Shown here one piece after another: positions 1-10,360 of a DNA stretch of 64,000 nt. Location: the NCBI GenBank assembly GCA_023053545.1, contig JAKZAN010000004.1, positions 8,928,001-8,992,000 on the forward strand, given 5' to 3'. Within the stretch, counting starts at the first letter, position 1, and each line of letters opens with the position of its first letter. This DNA comes from Lepidurus packardi. Lineage: Eukaryota > Arthropoda > Branchiopoda > Notostraca > Triopsidae. The translations under genes were made by a program, and so were the position numbers. A model generated the notes under the pieces. That model was not told where the DNA came from, ran no database searches, and saw only the letters and a list, made by a program, of their open reading frames with translations.

Positions 1-2181
1 TTTGGCCACACGTCTGCGACCTAACCAAATTGAGTTTCTCAACTTTGTTATCAAGCAAGTTCGACACTAATTTCAATTTTTCAACAAAAGAAAGAAAGCA
101 AAGAAATTACTTAAATCGCCATCTTCCCCCCGCCGGGCCACGCCCATAAAATAAACGCTGCCATCTTCAGCCAATAAAAGGGCGTGTTGGCCTTCATGTC
201 CTACAGCAACTTGCAATATTCGCCCATGTTTGGATCCGGTGAGCTCTGACCATGCAGCACTCGCTTTCAAGCCCAGAACTGCGCCTTTTCCGAACCAATA
301 CACCTTCATTTCGAAATAAAAATAAAGTATGCCACACGACTTGTCGATTACATGCATCTGCTAAGAAAGTAGTACCTTTCCAGCTGACGTTCGAGCTAAA
401 GCAAATTCTTTCCCGCCCATGACAGCACAAACGTCGCTAGGACAGTCTGGTAAGACATGCGCAGTTTGATCTTGATCCCATTGGGCCCAGCCAAAAGCTT
501 CGATACACTGACGGGACACGTTGATAGGAAATTCGTTGAGGATCCTAGATGGATGTTCTACATTGTGCCACTGAACGACAAATCCCTCCTATGGAAGAAA
601 AATTCAGCGTTAATCGTCTATTTTTGAAAGAGAAACATGAATTGTTTGATTAGAATACCTGCGTTAGACAGACGGAAGCTAAATGGGCGCCATCAGCAAA
701 CACTTGGTCTGGACAAGACCAAGGAATCCGTTTTTGAACCCTTAAATTGGTCTTATCCAAAACAAGAAGCTCTTCGAATGTCTTTAAAAGCAGGCGACCC
801 TGGGCAAAAAAAGACAAAGTTAACTTGAGCATACATTTCCTGTTCCAATTCATTTCGCCTACGTTAACGTGCAAAAGTGCGCGGATTGGGTGAGAAGGCA
901 AGGCTTGTTGTATTACCACCTGACCAGCCATTGTCCCTCCGTATCCCGATCCAATTTTCCAAACTTCTGGGCCCACAATTAAGTACAAATACGGCCCATC
1001 ACTCACCACTATACTTCCAATAAGTTTAGCTACACACAAAAACAAAAAGAATCAAAAATTTGTACATGTGGATAACTATAAAGCTTACAAGAAGTGGCCA
1101 TCAAATCGAAGGAATGTACTAAAGCGTTCTGCAGAATGCCTCCGTTAAGAAAGTCCAATTTACTGGCTGATTCACCCAGTAACAAATGATGGATACTGCG
1201 CTGCAAACTACACATAATGCCTGGCATCTGGAACAAAACGAAGGATTAGAACTTGGAAAAAATGGGGGGGAGAACTCGAAAAAGTTAGAAGAAAAGACTT
1301 ACAGGTAATGGAGTGGAAATAGCAGGAGACATAACTAATGCGGACGCAGCTTGCAGAAGTTTGCCAGTTTGGCCCCAGGCCACGGTTAAACTTAACAGAC
1401 AAGCAGCAGCGAGACTTGTCACGGACAAGGAATGTTCTTCATGGTCCTTTTTCTCGCCCGTAGCAAAATCCAGTAGCGTATCAAATAAGGGTTCTGCTCC
1501 CCCGATTAGAAATTATATTTATAATTAGAAAATGATTGCAATATTTAGTTGGATCAGTTGAATACCGATAATATCTTTGGGTTCGTGGCGCAGACTTTCC
1601 GGTTGTTGACATTGAATCATATCCAATAAAGCTTGGAGGACTTTATGGCATAAGGCAGGGTGTAAAATCCGCGTTTCTCGTATGAGTTCAAAGGTGCTTT
1701 TGAGACCAATCACCATCATCTGTTACAATTAGGAATAAAATGGGATCAGTAAAATCAGTTGGATGGAGCTTGAGGGATTTACCTGAGGGACATGAACATG
1801 ATCTACTTTATCAGACCCAACGTCTTCTTCACTGTAGAGGCTAGAAGGACTAGGAATATTAGACTGATGTTGACGGAGCTCCAAGGCCAATTTGCGAATG
1901 CTTGCAAAGACTGCAAAGGCTGAAGGATTACAATCCAAGTGGAGTTCGGTTACTGAATGGCTTGCTAACTCAACATCCAAGGATTTCTGCTTGACCAAGG
2001 AACATAAAAGATTAGTTTCAGTTATATGAACATCAAGATGTATGGTTACGAATACTTTATTAGGACTGGAGCATTTAGAAGCTTTTTTCTTGTTGCCGGA
2101 CAAGATGTTGACACTTTTGGAAGGCACCAAATTGGGTTTCCATAGCTCATGGAATGTTCTACTGAGGAGCGAAGCCTCCAT
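1..2181 (-). CDS. MYCBP2: MYCBP2/Highwire (PAM/Hiw/RPM-1) E3 ubiquitin ligase, N-terminal exons (partial)
   Basis: This is the start of the giant RING-type E3 ligase that controls synapse growth and axon stability in animals. Exons, all on the minus strand and all frame-consistent, are 2181-1783, 1719-1566, 1496-1303, 1227-1089, 1029-659, 588-376, 303-111 and 20-1. The gene continues off the left edge. Motifs that match the family in order are NPSAF near 1920, FELIRETR and QALLDMIQCQQPE in exon 2, GSGYGGT in exon 5, GKEFAL at the end of exon 6, and the RCC1-like VGHEGQHALLLAEDGSV followed by ARRGEDGD in exon 7. The RCC1 domain, RING and C-terminal zinc region are outside the window or only begun. 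The ATG at 2181 is the first in-frame Met, with no obvious upstream exon. Introns are 59-90 bases. Identification is firm; the exact start is inferred. Confidence 0.92.
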
Positions 2182-2841
2182 CACAGGAAAAAATGTTCAC
2201 TCCTAAAACCTTCTCCTTGACTAAAACTCATACAAGAATGCGCTTAATGACGGTTTATCGATTAATTCTGTTCACATCTCCTGTAAATCCTTTAAGAGGC
2301 GTGGCTTAACTTGGATTGTTTGTAAATAGAAAATAAGGACATCTAGTGCAATCCGGAAAAGCTCAGTTCGTTCCGTTCAAGGTTCCGTTCGGGTGCACTT
2401 AGATCATAAACACTACACGTACTCCTGTATGAACGGCTGTGCGCGACTTAACTCAAACTCAGCAACCATTGTTGTGGGAAAATAGGCGCGCTTTGTGAAT
2501 CTTTGCTAGAGAGACGCATGCCGCACAATTTATTTCGTGTTATAAGCTACTTCGTAGTTTAAACCTATTTGACAAACTGATCGGAAACTGTATAGTTTTA
2601 CTGGCCTTTGAATTTTATTGTTTCGGTTACTCTGTTCGACTTCTTTGAATTATGTTTTTTTTTTTAATTTGCTCTTTACAATGGTGGTAATTAACAAACT
2701 TTTATGTAATACTCCAGTACTAGTTTTACCAGTTTTAACTTTTATAGCCTTAACAGTCCTGAGAAACCTTTGAAAGGAGTTTAAGTCGAAATGAGCACTG
2801 CTACAACAGTCATTCTCATGGAAGTTTAAACCTCGTTTTGT
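2182..2841. other. Intergenic region upstream of MYCBP2
   Basis: I see no convincing coding exon or RNA gene here. It probably contains the MYCBP2 promoter and 5' UTR. No clear TATA box or repeat was recognised, and the left flank of the accessory block begins at about 2842. Confidence 0.4.
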
Positions 2842-2908
2842 TTGAAACAAAAAATAAAAGTCGACTAGCTAAATAAAACGCTTATAAGCCCGAAGTCTAT
2901 GGAAGTCT
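2842..2908 (+). repeat. 67-base direct repeat, left flank of the accessory block
   Basis: This stretch recurs in the same orientation at 16759-16827 with a handful of mismatches. It includes the shared core GTCGACTAGCTAAA and AACGCTTATAAGCCCGAAGTC. The two copies bracket the whole 2.9-16.8 kb block of Harbinger-like ends and duplicated Q-rich genes, so they may be an ancestral target or segmental duplication. Confidence 0.75.
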
Positions 2909-2993
2909 GTTCTTGTACAAAATAAACAAAAGCAATGTATGAATCGTTCGATATCGACAAAGGAGATAAATAAACAAGGGACGGAGTTAAGTT

Positions 2994-3022
2994 TAAGTCT
3001 GGGCACTAGAGTACTCGCTTTA
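2994..3022 (+). repeat. 29-base junction repeat, copy 1
   Basis: A 29-base sequence begins TAAGTCTGGGCAC and ends ACTCGCTTTA. It directly precedes the left end of the first Harbinger-like element. It recurs exactly at 4620-4648, between the two elements, and with one mismatch at 16718-16746, just outside the right end of the second element. Confidence 0.8.
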
Positions 3023-3225
3023 TACCGATTTTCACTGGCTACTCTGGAGTACTCTTTTTCACTCCGAGTAGCGACGGCGTCTTTCACTGAGCCAGCCATT
3101 AGTTACTCTTGTTGACGCCCTTCACTGGAAATCTCACTCCGTTTCGAGTCAAAAAGAGTACCCTCGGCTACCCCGTCTTTGAAGTCGGAGTAGGATATCC
3201 AGAGTGCGTTCGTTTGGCGGGAAAC

Positions 3226-3450
3226 ATGGATCCAAATAGAGAGAAATTGTTGATTGCTTTGCTTGAAGAAACGTCTTCAAGTTCCAGTGGTGATAGTGAC
3301 GAAGAAAATTATGGAAGAATGATGTGTATGCTTTTAGCAGAAAGATCCGAAGAGTCAAAACCCAGAATTCCAGATTGTATATCGAATGTGCACAAGTACT
3401 CAGATTGGGAAGTATGTAGCATATCTGTTCCACACAGAGGCACAGTTTAA
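3226..3450 (+). pseudogene. Harbinger-like transposase N-terminal fragment, copy 1
   Basis: This 74-residue open stretch starts MDPNREKLLIALLEE and is followed by a Ser/Asp/Glu-rich segment. It is almost identical to the copy at 4853-5077. The reading frame probably splices after DWE, where the sequence reads GTATGT, so the last few codons are likely intronic. It is a fragment because no complete catalytic domain follows in this element. Confidence 0.6.
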
Positions 3451-4397
3451 TAATAATTTTGTTAACAGTTTAAACGAAACTTTAGGATTACTCGGCAAGT
3501 TTCAGAGCTGCTAATTGACATGTTTACAAACTCCCAGCACTTCCCAAAGTGTTCATCGCATGGAGGGAGTCCTGTAAAGTCGGCCGAATGCCATATCCTT
3601 TCGTTTCTTTGGTAAAACTATTTCTTCTTTAGCCTAACTCAAATCTTTGTAGGTTTGCTGCGAATAAAGCGTGTTTGCGCGACACGGCTGACCGATTTGA
3701 TATATGTGAAGCAACCATGTCCCGCCTAATGGATAGAGCCCTTCTTTTCTAATGGAAGGAGCCCTTCTTAAACGAAGTGGCTCCAAAATTTATTTGTTTT
3801 CCGTGTACAGTAGAAGAACAAGAAAAAGTATCGCATGATTTCTACAGAGTAAGCATTAGAGCATTATGTATTTGAAGCAAGTTTCCAAAGCAAGTCTTTG
3901 GTTCAGCTCGCCTTCATACTCGACGTGAGCTCGGGTATTTCCAGTTCTTCTGTTGTTGTCTATAGCTGCCTTCTTTCGCCTCACTACGGTCTTATACCGG
4001 CTTTCTTCCAGGTTCGTGTTGATGATAATACTGTAGCCAGGTCATTCGAAATCGGTTCCCACATATTTGTTTTCCTTCGGAACTTTTTCATCGGGCCTAC
4101 TTGTTCTATATATTGATTGTACTTATCCAATACAAATTTCGTCTCGCTTTCCGACCACTCGCATGCCGCCGGTTTTTTAGTCAGTTCAGGACTTCTGCTG
4201 TGGCTTCTTCTTCTCGTTCAATGATTCCTTGTTCTTCAAGGCATTTTCTTGACACAACCTGCCCTTTGATTTCTCCTAACATATTTCCGAATCAATGTAG
4301 AGGATTTTTGCAAAACAAATACAGAATACCTTCAGCTAGCATTGAGCAAAGAAAATCGCTTCCTATCATTGCTAAACCACCTTCACTTGTATGTATA

Positions 4398-4619
4398 AAT
4401 TCCTGAAAAACCGCCATTTATTTCAGTAAAAACTTCTAAGAAAAAACGTAAGTTGCGCGGGCAAAAAGCATAAACAAGTATGGCTGCGGTTTACCCCTAA
4501 AGTTACCAGCGCTCTCCACTGGGAGTAGCGAATCCGAGATCTCACGGCGAATCTGCAGTTTCGGAGTACGCTTTGCCAGAGTAGAGTGACACTCTCAGAG
4601 TGGCCAGTGAAAATCGGTA
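4398..4619 (+). repeat. Right end of Harbinger-like element 1
   Basis: About 220 bases, beginning AAATTCCTGAAAAACCGCC, recur nearly identically and in the same orientation at 16491-16712. Both copies end in the inverted complement of the left terminus found at 3023 and 4649. This marks them as right termini of one transposon family. Confidence 0.8.
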
Positions 4620-4648
4620 TAAGTCTGGGCACTAGAGTACTCGCTTTA
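4620..4648 (+). repeat. 29-base junction repeat, copy 2
   Basis: Identical to 2994-3022. It is the whole spacer between the right end of element 1 and the left end of element 2. Confidence 0.85.
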
Positions 4649-4852
4649 TACCGATTTTCACTGGCTACTCTGGAGTACTCTTTTTCACTCCGAGTAGCGA
4701 CGGCGTCTTTCACTGAGCCAGCCATTAGTTACTCTTGTTGACGCCCTTCACTGGAAATCTCACTCCGTTTCGAGTCAAAAAGAGTACCCTCGGCTACCCC
4801 GTCTTTGAAGTCGGAGTAGGATATCCAGAGTTCGTTCGTTTGCGCGGGAAAC

Positions 4853-5077
4853 ATGGATCCAAATAGAGAGAAATTGTTGCTTGCTTTGCTTGAAGAAACG
4901 TCTTCAAGTTCCAGTAGTGATAGTGACGAAGAAAATTATGGAAGCATGATGTGTATGCTTTTAGCAGAAAGATCCGAAGAGTCAAAACCCAGAATTCCAG
5001 ATTTTATATCGAATGTCCACAAGTACTCAGATTGGGAAGTATGTAGCATATCTGTTCCACACAGAGGCACATTTTAA
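4853..5077 (+). pseudogene. Harbinger-like transposase N-terminal fragment, copy 2
   Basis: This is a near-identical copy of 3226-3450, opening MDPNREKLLLALLEE with the same Ser-rich and acidic stretch. It is part of a 535-base direct repeat (4620-5154 versus 2994-3527) that ends abruptly at GTTTAC in both copies. A likely splice donor GTATGT follows the DWE codons. Confidence 0.6.
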
Positions 5078-5156
5078 TAATAATTTTGTTAACAGTTTAA
5101 ACGAAACTTTAGGATTACTCGGCAAGTTTCAGAGCTGCTAATTGACATGTTTACTA

Positions 5157-5617
5157 CCAGCGCTTTGCGGCAGTGATTTCCACGTACTTGGTAAGTTGAG
5201 TTTACTAAGTGAGCATTGAAACTGTAGACGTGAACCTTTCATGCTTAGGGGATTCTGCCTATCCATTAACCGAATGGCTCTTAACGCCCTACAAAGATTA
5301 CGGAAAATTAACACCCCGACAGCGTGTATTCAACCAGAAGCTCAGTTCTAACTAGGGTGAAAATTGAACATGCATTCGGGTACCTTAAGCAAAGATTCCG
5401 TCAGCTTATTCGTTTAGACTTTCACACGGTGGATAAAGCTTCACAGTTCATCATTGCGTGCTGCGTACTGCATAATCTGTGCATCCGTCACAATGACTTC
5501 GGTAGTGACCTTTTCAATGAGGCTAATGTTGATGTACCCGAAAATGACCAAGGCCCTCTAGAAGATCGCCAACTGAATTTAGGGGTTGCCGGTGAGGCTC
5601 GGACATGCCCAGACTGA
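5157..5617 (+). pseudogene. HARBI1-type (DDE_Tnp_4) transposase C-terminal fragment, frameshifted
   Basis: An exon piece ends at 5190 on FHVL, followed by a 58-base GT-AG intron (5191-5248). It then continues with GDSAYPLTEWLLTPY and, after a frame break near 5340, IEHAFGYLKQRF and CVLHNLCIRHND. GDSAYPL and the Glu of the EHAFGxLKxRF motif are the second and third acidic positions of the Harbinger DDE catalytic triad. The frame changes between FNQKLSS and TRVKIEH, so the gene is broken. The first catalytic Asp region is not present nearby. Confidence 0.75.
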
Positions 5618-6721
5618 GGTTAGGTTAGGTTTAAGCAACGATATACTGCTGCTCTTCAACAAAACTGCCGCACTCTTTCACCCCTGCTCTACCGACCTCT
5701 TTTTCATCGACTATCTCTCTACTCTTCTCAAAACGGACTCCACTCTCCTCACCCCCCGAAAAACATCACAAAACGGGGAAAAGAAAAAGTAAAACTAACA
5801 AACTGAAAACGTGACGTAGTCCAGTTCCCCGTACACATAACACTTGTATTTTTCTTAAATTTGGTGCCTCGGCCAACTATATTATTTATAGGCCTTAGGA
5901 ACGGCGTTATAATGACCGTCGAAGCTGTGGTAACGACGGAGTAGTTTAGGATCAAGGGTTTCTTTCAGAAAACTTAACAAATCAGTAATTATCTGTTTGT
6001 GCCAGGTTTTTTGTCCGCATGCAGGACATCACATTCCATATTATATAAGTTAGGAAAGACATAGCAGCTACTGTTGATTAGTCGACTTGGTCAACGTCGC
6101 AATCGTCTGGAACTTGAGCCCTTTCTTTCGGACATTTTCTTTGGTGGGTGTTTTTCTCATAATACTTTTGACATAATACTGATGCTTGTCTCTTTTGTTC
6201 TAGAATTCTCAGCGAAAACGAAGTGAAAGGCTTTCAACTGGATTCACTGCGTTACTACCCAAGATTAGCTTCATGGGAAGCCTTTATGACGCTAAACTCC
6301 GCCCACTTTCGAAGAAGCCGAAGATACTTGTGAGCCGCAGTTACCAGATTCGTCTTTGGTGTTCATTACGCAAGGTACTTTTTTTTATTTCAATAAACTC
6401 GATCTTTTTTTTACTAATATTTGCCTTGTCATTGTCTAATAGACTTGAGATAGAGCTCCGTTTGGCTACTATCAACATTCCGTATTGGGGAATACCGCGA
6501 GCAGGCCCGTTCAGTCTGCGTGGTCGTCTGGGGTTTGGTGGACGTGGTTGTGGGGCCGGTGGAAGACCAGCAGGCAAGGGACGGTATTGCGTGTGTGGTG
6601 TTGAAGAGGGTTGGACTAAGTTTGAATTCTTTTTTTAAAAGTGTATACTAATATTGTTGCTTTTATTCACTTAGGCTATCTATGGGATCTCCTGCGTTAT
6701 TAGTTAACAACATCTCCATGA
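5618..6721. other. Unassigned sequence between transposase fragment and minisatellite
   Basis: An open stretch at 6273-6638 encodes a Gly/Arg-rich tail (near RGRLGFGGRGCGAGGRP), but it has no recognisable homology and no convincing gene structure. I see no other feature. The sequence lies inside candidate element 2. Confidence 0.3.
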
Positions 6722-6894
6722 CATTGTGCCTTTATCCCCTTTGTATTGTGCCTTTGTATTGTATTGTATTGTGTTGTGCTTTGTATTGTATTTGCTTTTG
6801 TATTGTACTTTTGTATTTTGTACTGTATTTGTATTGTATGTGCTTTGTATTGTATTGTGCTTATATTGTGCTTTGTATTGTATTGTGCCTCTGT
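6722..6894 (+). repeat. Low-complexity TTGTATTGTG-type tract
   Basis: About 170 bases are built of irregular repeats of CTTTGTATTGTATTGTG. The tract abuts the outer boundary of inverted-repeat arm 1 at 6895 and has no counterpart beyond arm 2. Confidence 0.8.
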
Positions 6895-6955
6895 ACCCGA
6901 TCGGAGACCCGATCAGAGACCAGATCAGAGACCCGATTAGAGACCCGATCAGAGA
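6895..6955 (+). repeat. 12-base minisatellite, arm 1 edge
   Basis: About five copies of the unit GATCAGAGACCC with point changes. The array sits at the outer end of arm 1. The corresponding array at 16270-16490 is several times longer and extends past the arm boundary. Confidence 0.85.
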
Positions 6956-7752
6956 TTAATAATAATTAATTTTAATAAATAAATTATAATTACTTAATAA
7001 TAATAAATTAACAATATGCAAAAGAGTTCGATTTGCCATGAACAGGCAGAGAACGAGTAGCCACAAGTCGAATACAACTCGGTAAAAATGGCTAAATTCA
7101 GACACGACATTCGACAATATTTCATCGTTTTTTTATCCGTTGTTAAAGCAGTGAAAAGTTGTCAAATTCCCGTATTTCCTCCCACGTTTCGTGTTTATTA
7201 CTGGTAATAGTGCGCTGTTTTTGGAATAGGTAGTATCTACGCTTAATTCTCAGGACGCCTCAAAGGTAACAGAGAAATAAAAAAAATAATGCTAAATAAT
7301 ACTAAGAAAACAGTTAACCCTGATGATTCACTTTCATTAAGTCTAACTAGTTAAAAAATTGTACGGAGAAACGACTACGAAGTATGTGGGCCACGATCGA
7401 TTTTTGAAGCACGTAGTTGTTTGGGATGTAGTGAACGCATTTCTCCCGAATCTTGAAGCACATACGCAGCTTGAAGTCTGGATTCAAAGAATTGTATTGT
7501 TCGAACCCTCTTTTACCCATATTAGCAATATAAATATTTTAATATAATAGTGCCCTTGAAGTAAAAAAGGGGAAAGACAATACACTCATAAAAGGTTGGC
7601 AGTAAGTAAGAAAAAGAAGCAAGAAGAAGCTGAGCTACTGTGACAGGCCGAACATGGAATGCGCCGATACAGGTCTCTTGATGGCGCCTTAGCTGATCTG
7701 AAACGAAGAATTCAAGCTTTTGAGTTATTCATGTAAGAAGACAAGTATTTAC

Positions 7753-9246
7753 CTATGGATCAATGTATTGACCCTGCTGCTGGGCTTGAGCTTGGTATTG
7801 ACTCTGGTATTGCGCATTGCAGGGTTTAGGCTTTCCGCAGGGTGTTTCAGGCTTGGCAGCGACCTAAGAAAGAAACTTGGTTAATGAAACGAAAGAAACA
7901 AAATTTAAAAACTAACCTGTACTTGATCCTGTGACTGTTGCTGAGCTTGCCATTGGGTTTGAGCCTGAGCCTGTGCTTGTTGCTGAGCTTGTACCTGTGC
8001 CTGTTGCTGAGCTTGCCATTGGATTTGAGCCTGTTCCTGTGCCTGTTGCTGAGCTTGCCATTGGGCTTGAGCCTGTGCCTGTGCCTGTTGCTGAGCTTGT
8101 GCCTGTGCCTGTTGCTGAGCTTGCCATTGGGTTTGAGCCTGTGTCTGTGCCTGTTCCTGTTGCTGAGCTTGCCATTGGGTTTGCGTTTGCTGTTGGGTCT
8201 GGGTCTGACTTTGAGATTGTTGCTGAACCTGCTGTTGAACGTGGTCTTGGCATGGCCTTACGCAAGGCTTTCGGCAAGGCTTGATGCAGAGTTTTACGCA
8301 AGGCTGTCCGCATGGCTTAGGCGGATGAACTTGCTGTTGGGTTTGCGATTGTTGCTGTGTTTGCGATTGACTTTGCTCTTGCGATTTGGTTTGAGTTTGG
8401 GATTGTTGCTGAGTCTGCTGTTGAACTTGCGTCTGTGCTTGTTCGGCACATGGTATCCCGCAAGGGTTTTCGTGGTTCACTTGTACTTGCTGCTGTTGTT
8501 GAGCTTGCGATTGGGCTTGGACATTTTCACGTCCGACTTGGGCTTGAGTTTGCTCTTGAGTCTGTTGTTGAAATTGGTATTGCTGCTCTTCCGTACAAGG
8601 CTTGCATGGGGTGCAAGGTTTTTCGCAGGGCTTCTGTCCTTGAGTCTGAGCTTGAGTCTGAGTTTGCGATTGGGATTCGGATTGCTCCTTGGATTGCGCC
8701 TGGGATTGTTGCTGCGTCTGCTGTTGAACTTGGGTTTGTTGTGACTGCTCGCATGGCTTGTAGCAGGGTGTCTGGCAAAGTTTATAACAGGGCTCGTAAC
8801 AGGGCACATAGCAGGGCGTTGGACAAGGCTTTTGTGCTTGGTCCTGACTTTGTGTCTGGGCCTGGCTTTGGTGCTGAAATTGCGATTGCTCCTGGTATTG
8901 TTCCTGGTATTGTTCCTGGTATTGACCCTCATCATCTGGGTGGTAAGAGCCATCGTCTTCTACCTGGTATTGAGCCTGCGCCTGGACTTGCGCCTGCGCT
9001 TGACTTTGCGTAGGATAGTACCACAATGCCGATCTTCCTTCTCTGGCAGTCTGACCGAATTCGATGGAAGCAGCAGCAACTTCTTGTGCTTTATCCTGAG
9101 AAATACAGGAAAGATACAAATGTAATTATATTTATCTTATCCTGCACTAGAAGTAAAAATTGTAAACTTACGTTGGCTACCGGAAGGGAAAGGCATCTTT
9201 CAACACAGGCCAATACGGCCAGGAGAAGAACGGCTTTGGATACCAT
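7753..9246 (-). CDS. Secreted glutamine-rich Pro-Cys-module protein, short copy (454 aa)
   Basis: Three coding exons: 9246-9172, 9095-7917 and 7863-7753. The first encodes a cleavable signal peptide, MVSKAVLLLAVLACVERCLS. The mature chain opens DKAQEVAAASIEFGQTAREGR and then alternates long QxQ stretches (QAQ, QSQ, QTQ) with short Pro-Cys modules such as PCYVPCYEPCY, KPCTPCKPC and KPCRKPCVRPC. It ends GQYIDP. This copy is the mirror image of 13425-15473 but lacks 185 residues, including three Pro-Cys modules. The loss lies between two direct repeats of the coding sequence. A TATA box sits at 9354-9347. I do not recognise a family. Secretion, cysteine clusters and low complexity suggest an extracellular structural, adhesive or coating protein, which is inference only. 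Confidence 0.85.
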
Positions 9247-9346
9247 GGTCTCTCTCGCAAGATGTATACCACTCAGAAAAGTTGCTTCTTGTTAGTTAGA
9301 AGACAAGCTACTGAGCTGGAATGATTATCAGGTGTTCGCGGCGAAG

Positions 9347-9354
9347 TATTTATA
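9347..9354 (-). promoter_or_regulatory. TATA box of short Q-rich gene
   Basis: TATAAATA on the minus strand lies 101 bases upstream of the ATG at 9246. It mirrors the element at 13317-13324, so both gene copies keep the same core promoter. Confidence 0.7.
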
Positions 9355-9529
9355 CCCAAGAATGTCTTGGGCTTCTTACCTGTACTTGACATTACCAGCG
9401 TCCTTGCCCCAACATTGCGACCTTTGTCCTTGGGTCTATACGCTATAACCTAGAGATGCGGTTTTTTTTCTTATTAACTAGAGGATGACCCAGGTTTTCT
9501 GCGAAGGGCACCACTACAAGTTCACCTAA

Positions 9530-9683
9530 AACTGACTTCGCGACATTACTTGCGGGCTCCACTGTACGCCAAGCGTTACCCGCGCTGTCCAAACCGCCTC
9601 GTATGGTCTCATTGCAAGGAGAAAGCCCACGTCGGTTGGGCAGCGTCCTTTAATGGCGCCATAAAAAAAACGGTATTTTTTTA
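9530..9683 (+). repeat. SINE-like interspersed repeat, truncated copy
   Basis: Shares blocks with 53228-53575: ACTTGCGGGC, CTGTACGCC, ACCCGC and a CCAAACCGCCTCGT-type segment. It shares the ATGGCGCC segment with 20327-20640. Only the 5' half is present, and it ends in an A-rich then poly-C tract. It lies just 18 bases from the inner edge of arm 1. Confidence 0.55.
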
Positions 9684-9850
9684 CCCCCCCCCCCCCCCCT
9701 TCGGTCATTAACCGTCACTTTTGGCTTCACCCCTCCCCACGAAATGGCGTCAGCACCAGATTGAACCCCCCATGTAATAAATATAAGTTGTTGTTTTTTT
9801 TTATAAAAAAAAATCCGTTGTAATAAGCTCCGAGACTTCTTAACGAAGTT

Positions 9851-10360
9851 CTAAACACATGTAAAATTCTTCAACTCCGACTCCGACCTCCATGTGATAA
9901 GCCAGTCCTCCATAACATGTTTGTCATCCAGATCAATTACAGGGAAACGACCCTCAGGGTTTAGGAAAGTACTGGCCTGAAACGGTATTCCTGCTGTTTC
10001 AGGCCCTACGTCTGCTTCAGGCCACCACTCAACCTCTTCAAGCTCCCCATCTTGGGACCTGGCTTGAACCAATATCTCGTCGGCACGAGCATCTATAATC
10101 ATTCTTGGGGTAAGACCTCCCATGAACTCGGTTTGCTTAGTTATTCGGTTATTTTTCTGGTGAATTGCAGCTAAATGAGACTGCAAGCTTTTCCTGGTCG
10201 CAAAATATAACCCAGAAAATCAAAACACAAAAGTACGATAAAAGACAGATTAAGAAAACGAAATGTTTTTCACATACCTGCAAGTTCGTTTACTCACGGA
10301 AGAGCCTTGGGATGGGCAGAACCAATCGTACGGAGCACAGTATAGAGGTTTCACAGTATG
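9851..10360 (-). CDS. Possible gene fragment with zinc-finger-like residues (orphan)
   Basis: Two minus-strand exons can be joined in frame, 10360-10278 and 10193-9851. They give a stretch containing YCAPYDWFCPSQG, then RKSLQSHLAAIH, then an acidic tail with EEVEWWPEADVGPE and a stop. The RKSLQSHLAAIH segment resembles the second half of a C2H2 zinc finger, and Cys residues precede it, but the spacing is not canonical. The 5' part is not found. It could be a remnant of a transposon gene or a real orphan; the splice sites (AG before 10360, GT after 10278) are plausible only. Confidence 0.3.

Larger units (their letters stand above)
3023..4619 (+). mobile_element. PIF/Harbinger-like DNA transposon, internally deleted (element 1)
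   Basis: The terminal inverted repeats begin TACCGATTTTCACTGG at 3023 and end with its complement at 4619. A transposase-like N-terminal exon with an ATG at 3226 opens MDPNREKLL and has a Ser-rich then acidic stretch. It runs to a splice-donor-like site GTATGT after DWE at about 3411. A helix-turn-helix-like piece containing LRDTADRFDI lies at about 3652-3740, as expected for HARBI1-type transposases. The catalytic half is missing, so the copy is non-autonomous. Family assignment rests on the pieces and on the intact C-terminal motif in the neighbouring element. No identical 3-base target duplication is evident: the flanks read TTA and TAA. Confidence 0.7.
6895..9512 (-). repeat. Inverted duplication, arm 1 (2618 bases)
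   Basis: This arm is the reverse complement of 13159-16331. The inner boundary is sharp: 9481-9512 complements 13159-13190, and the sequences then diverge. The outer boundary falls in a 12-base minisatellite. Arm 2 is exactly 555 bases longer, and the whole difference is one indel inside the coding exon. Over the rest the arms are nearly identical, including promoter, introns and 3' flank. Confidence 0.93.

Noticed and set aside
800-834. Apparent 35-base intron inside a MYCBP2 exon
   Set aside because: It has GT and AG ends with a pyrimidine tract, but removal shifts the frame, while reading through keeps AQGRLLL in register with the family.
5617-5632. Interstitial telomere-like TTAGG units
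   Set aside because: Only two to three units, which is within chance.
7938-8744. Long Leu-rich open frame on the plus strand (and its mirror at 14698-15288)
   Set aside because: It is the antisense shadow of CAA/CAG Gln repeats, which read as TTG/CTG Leu codons; the real gene is on the other strand with signal peptide and splice sites.
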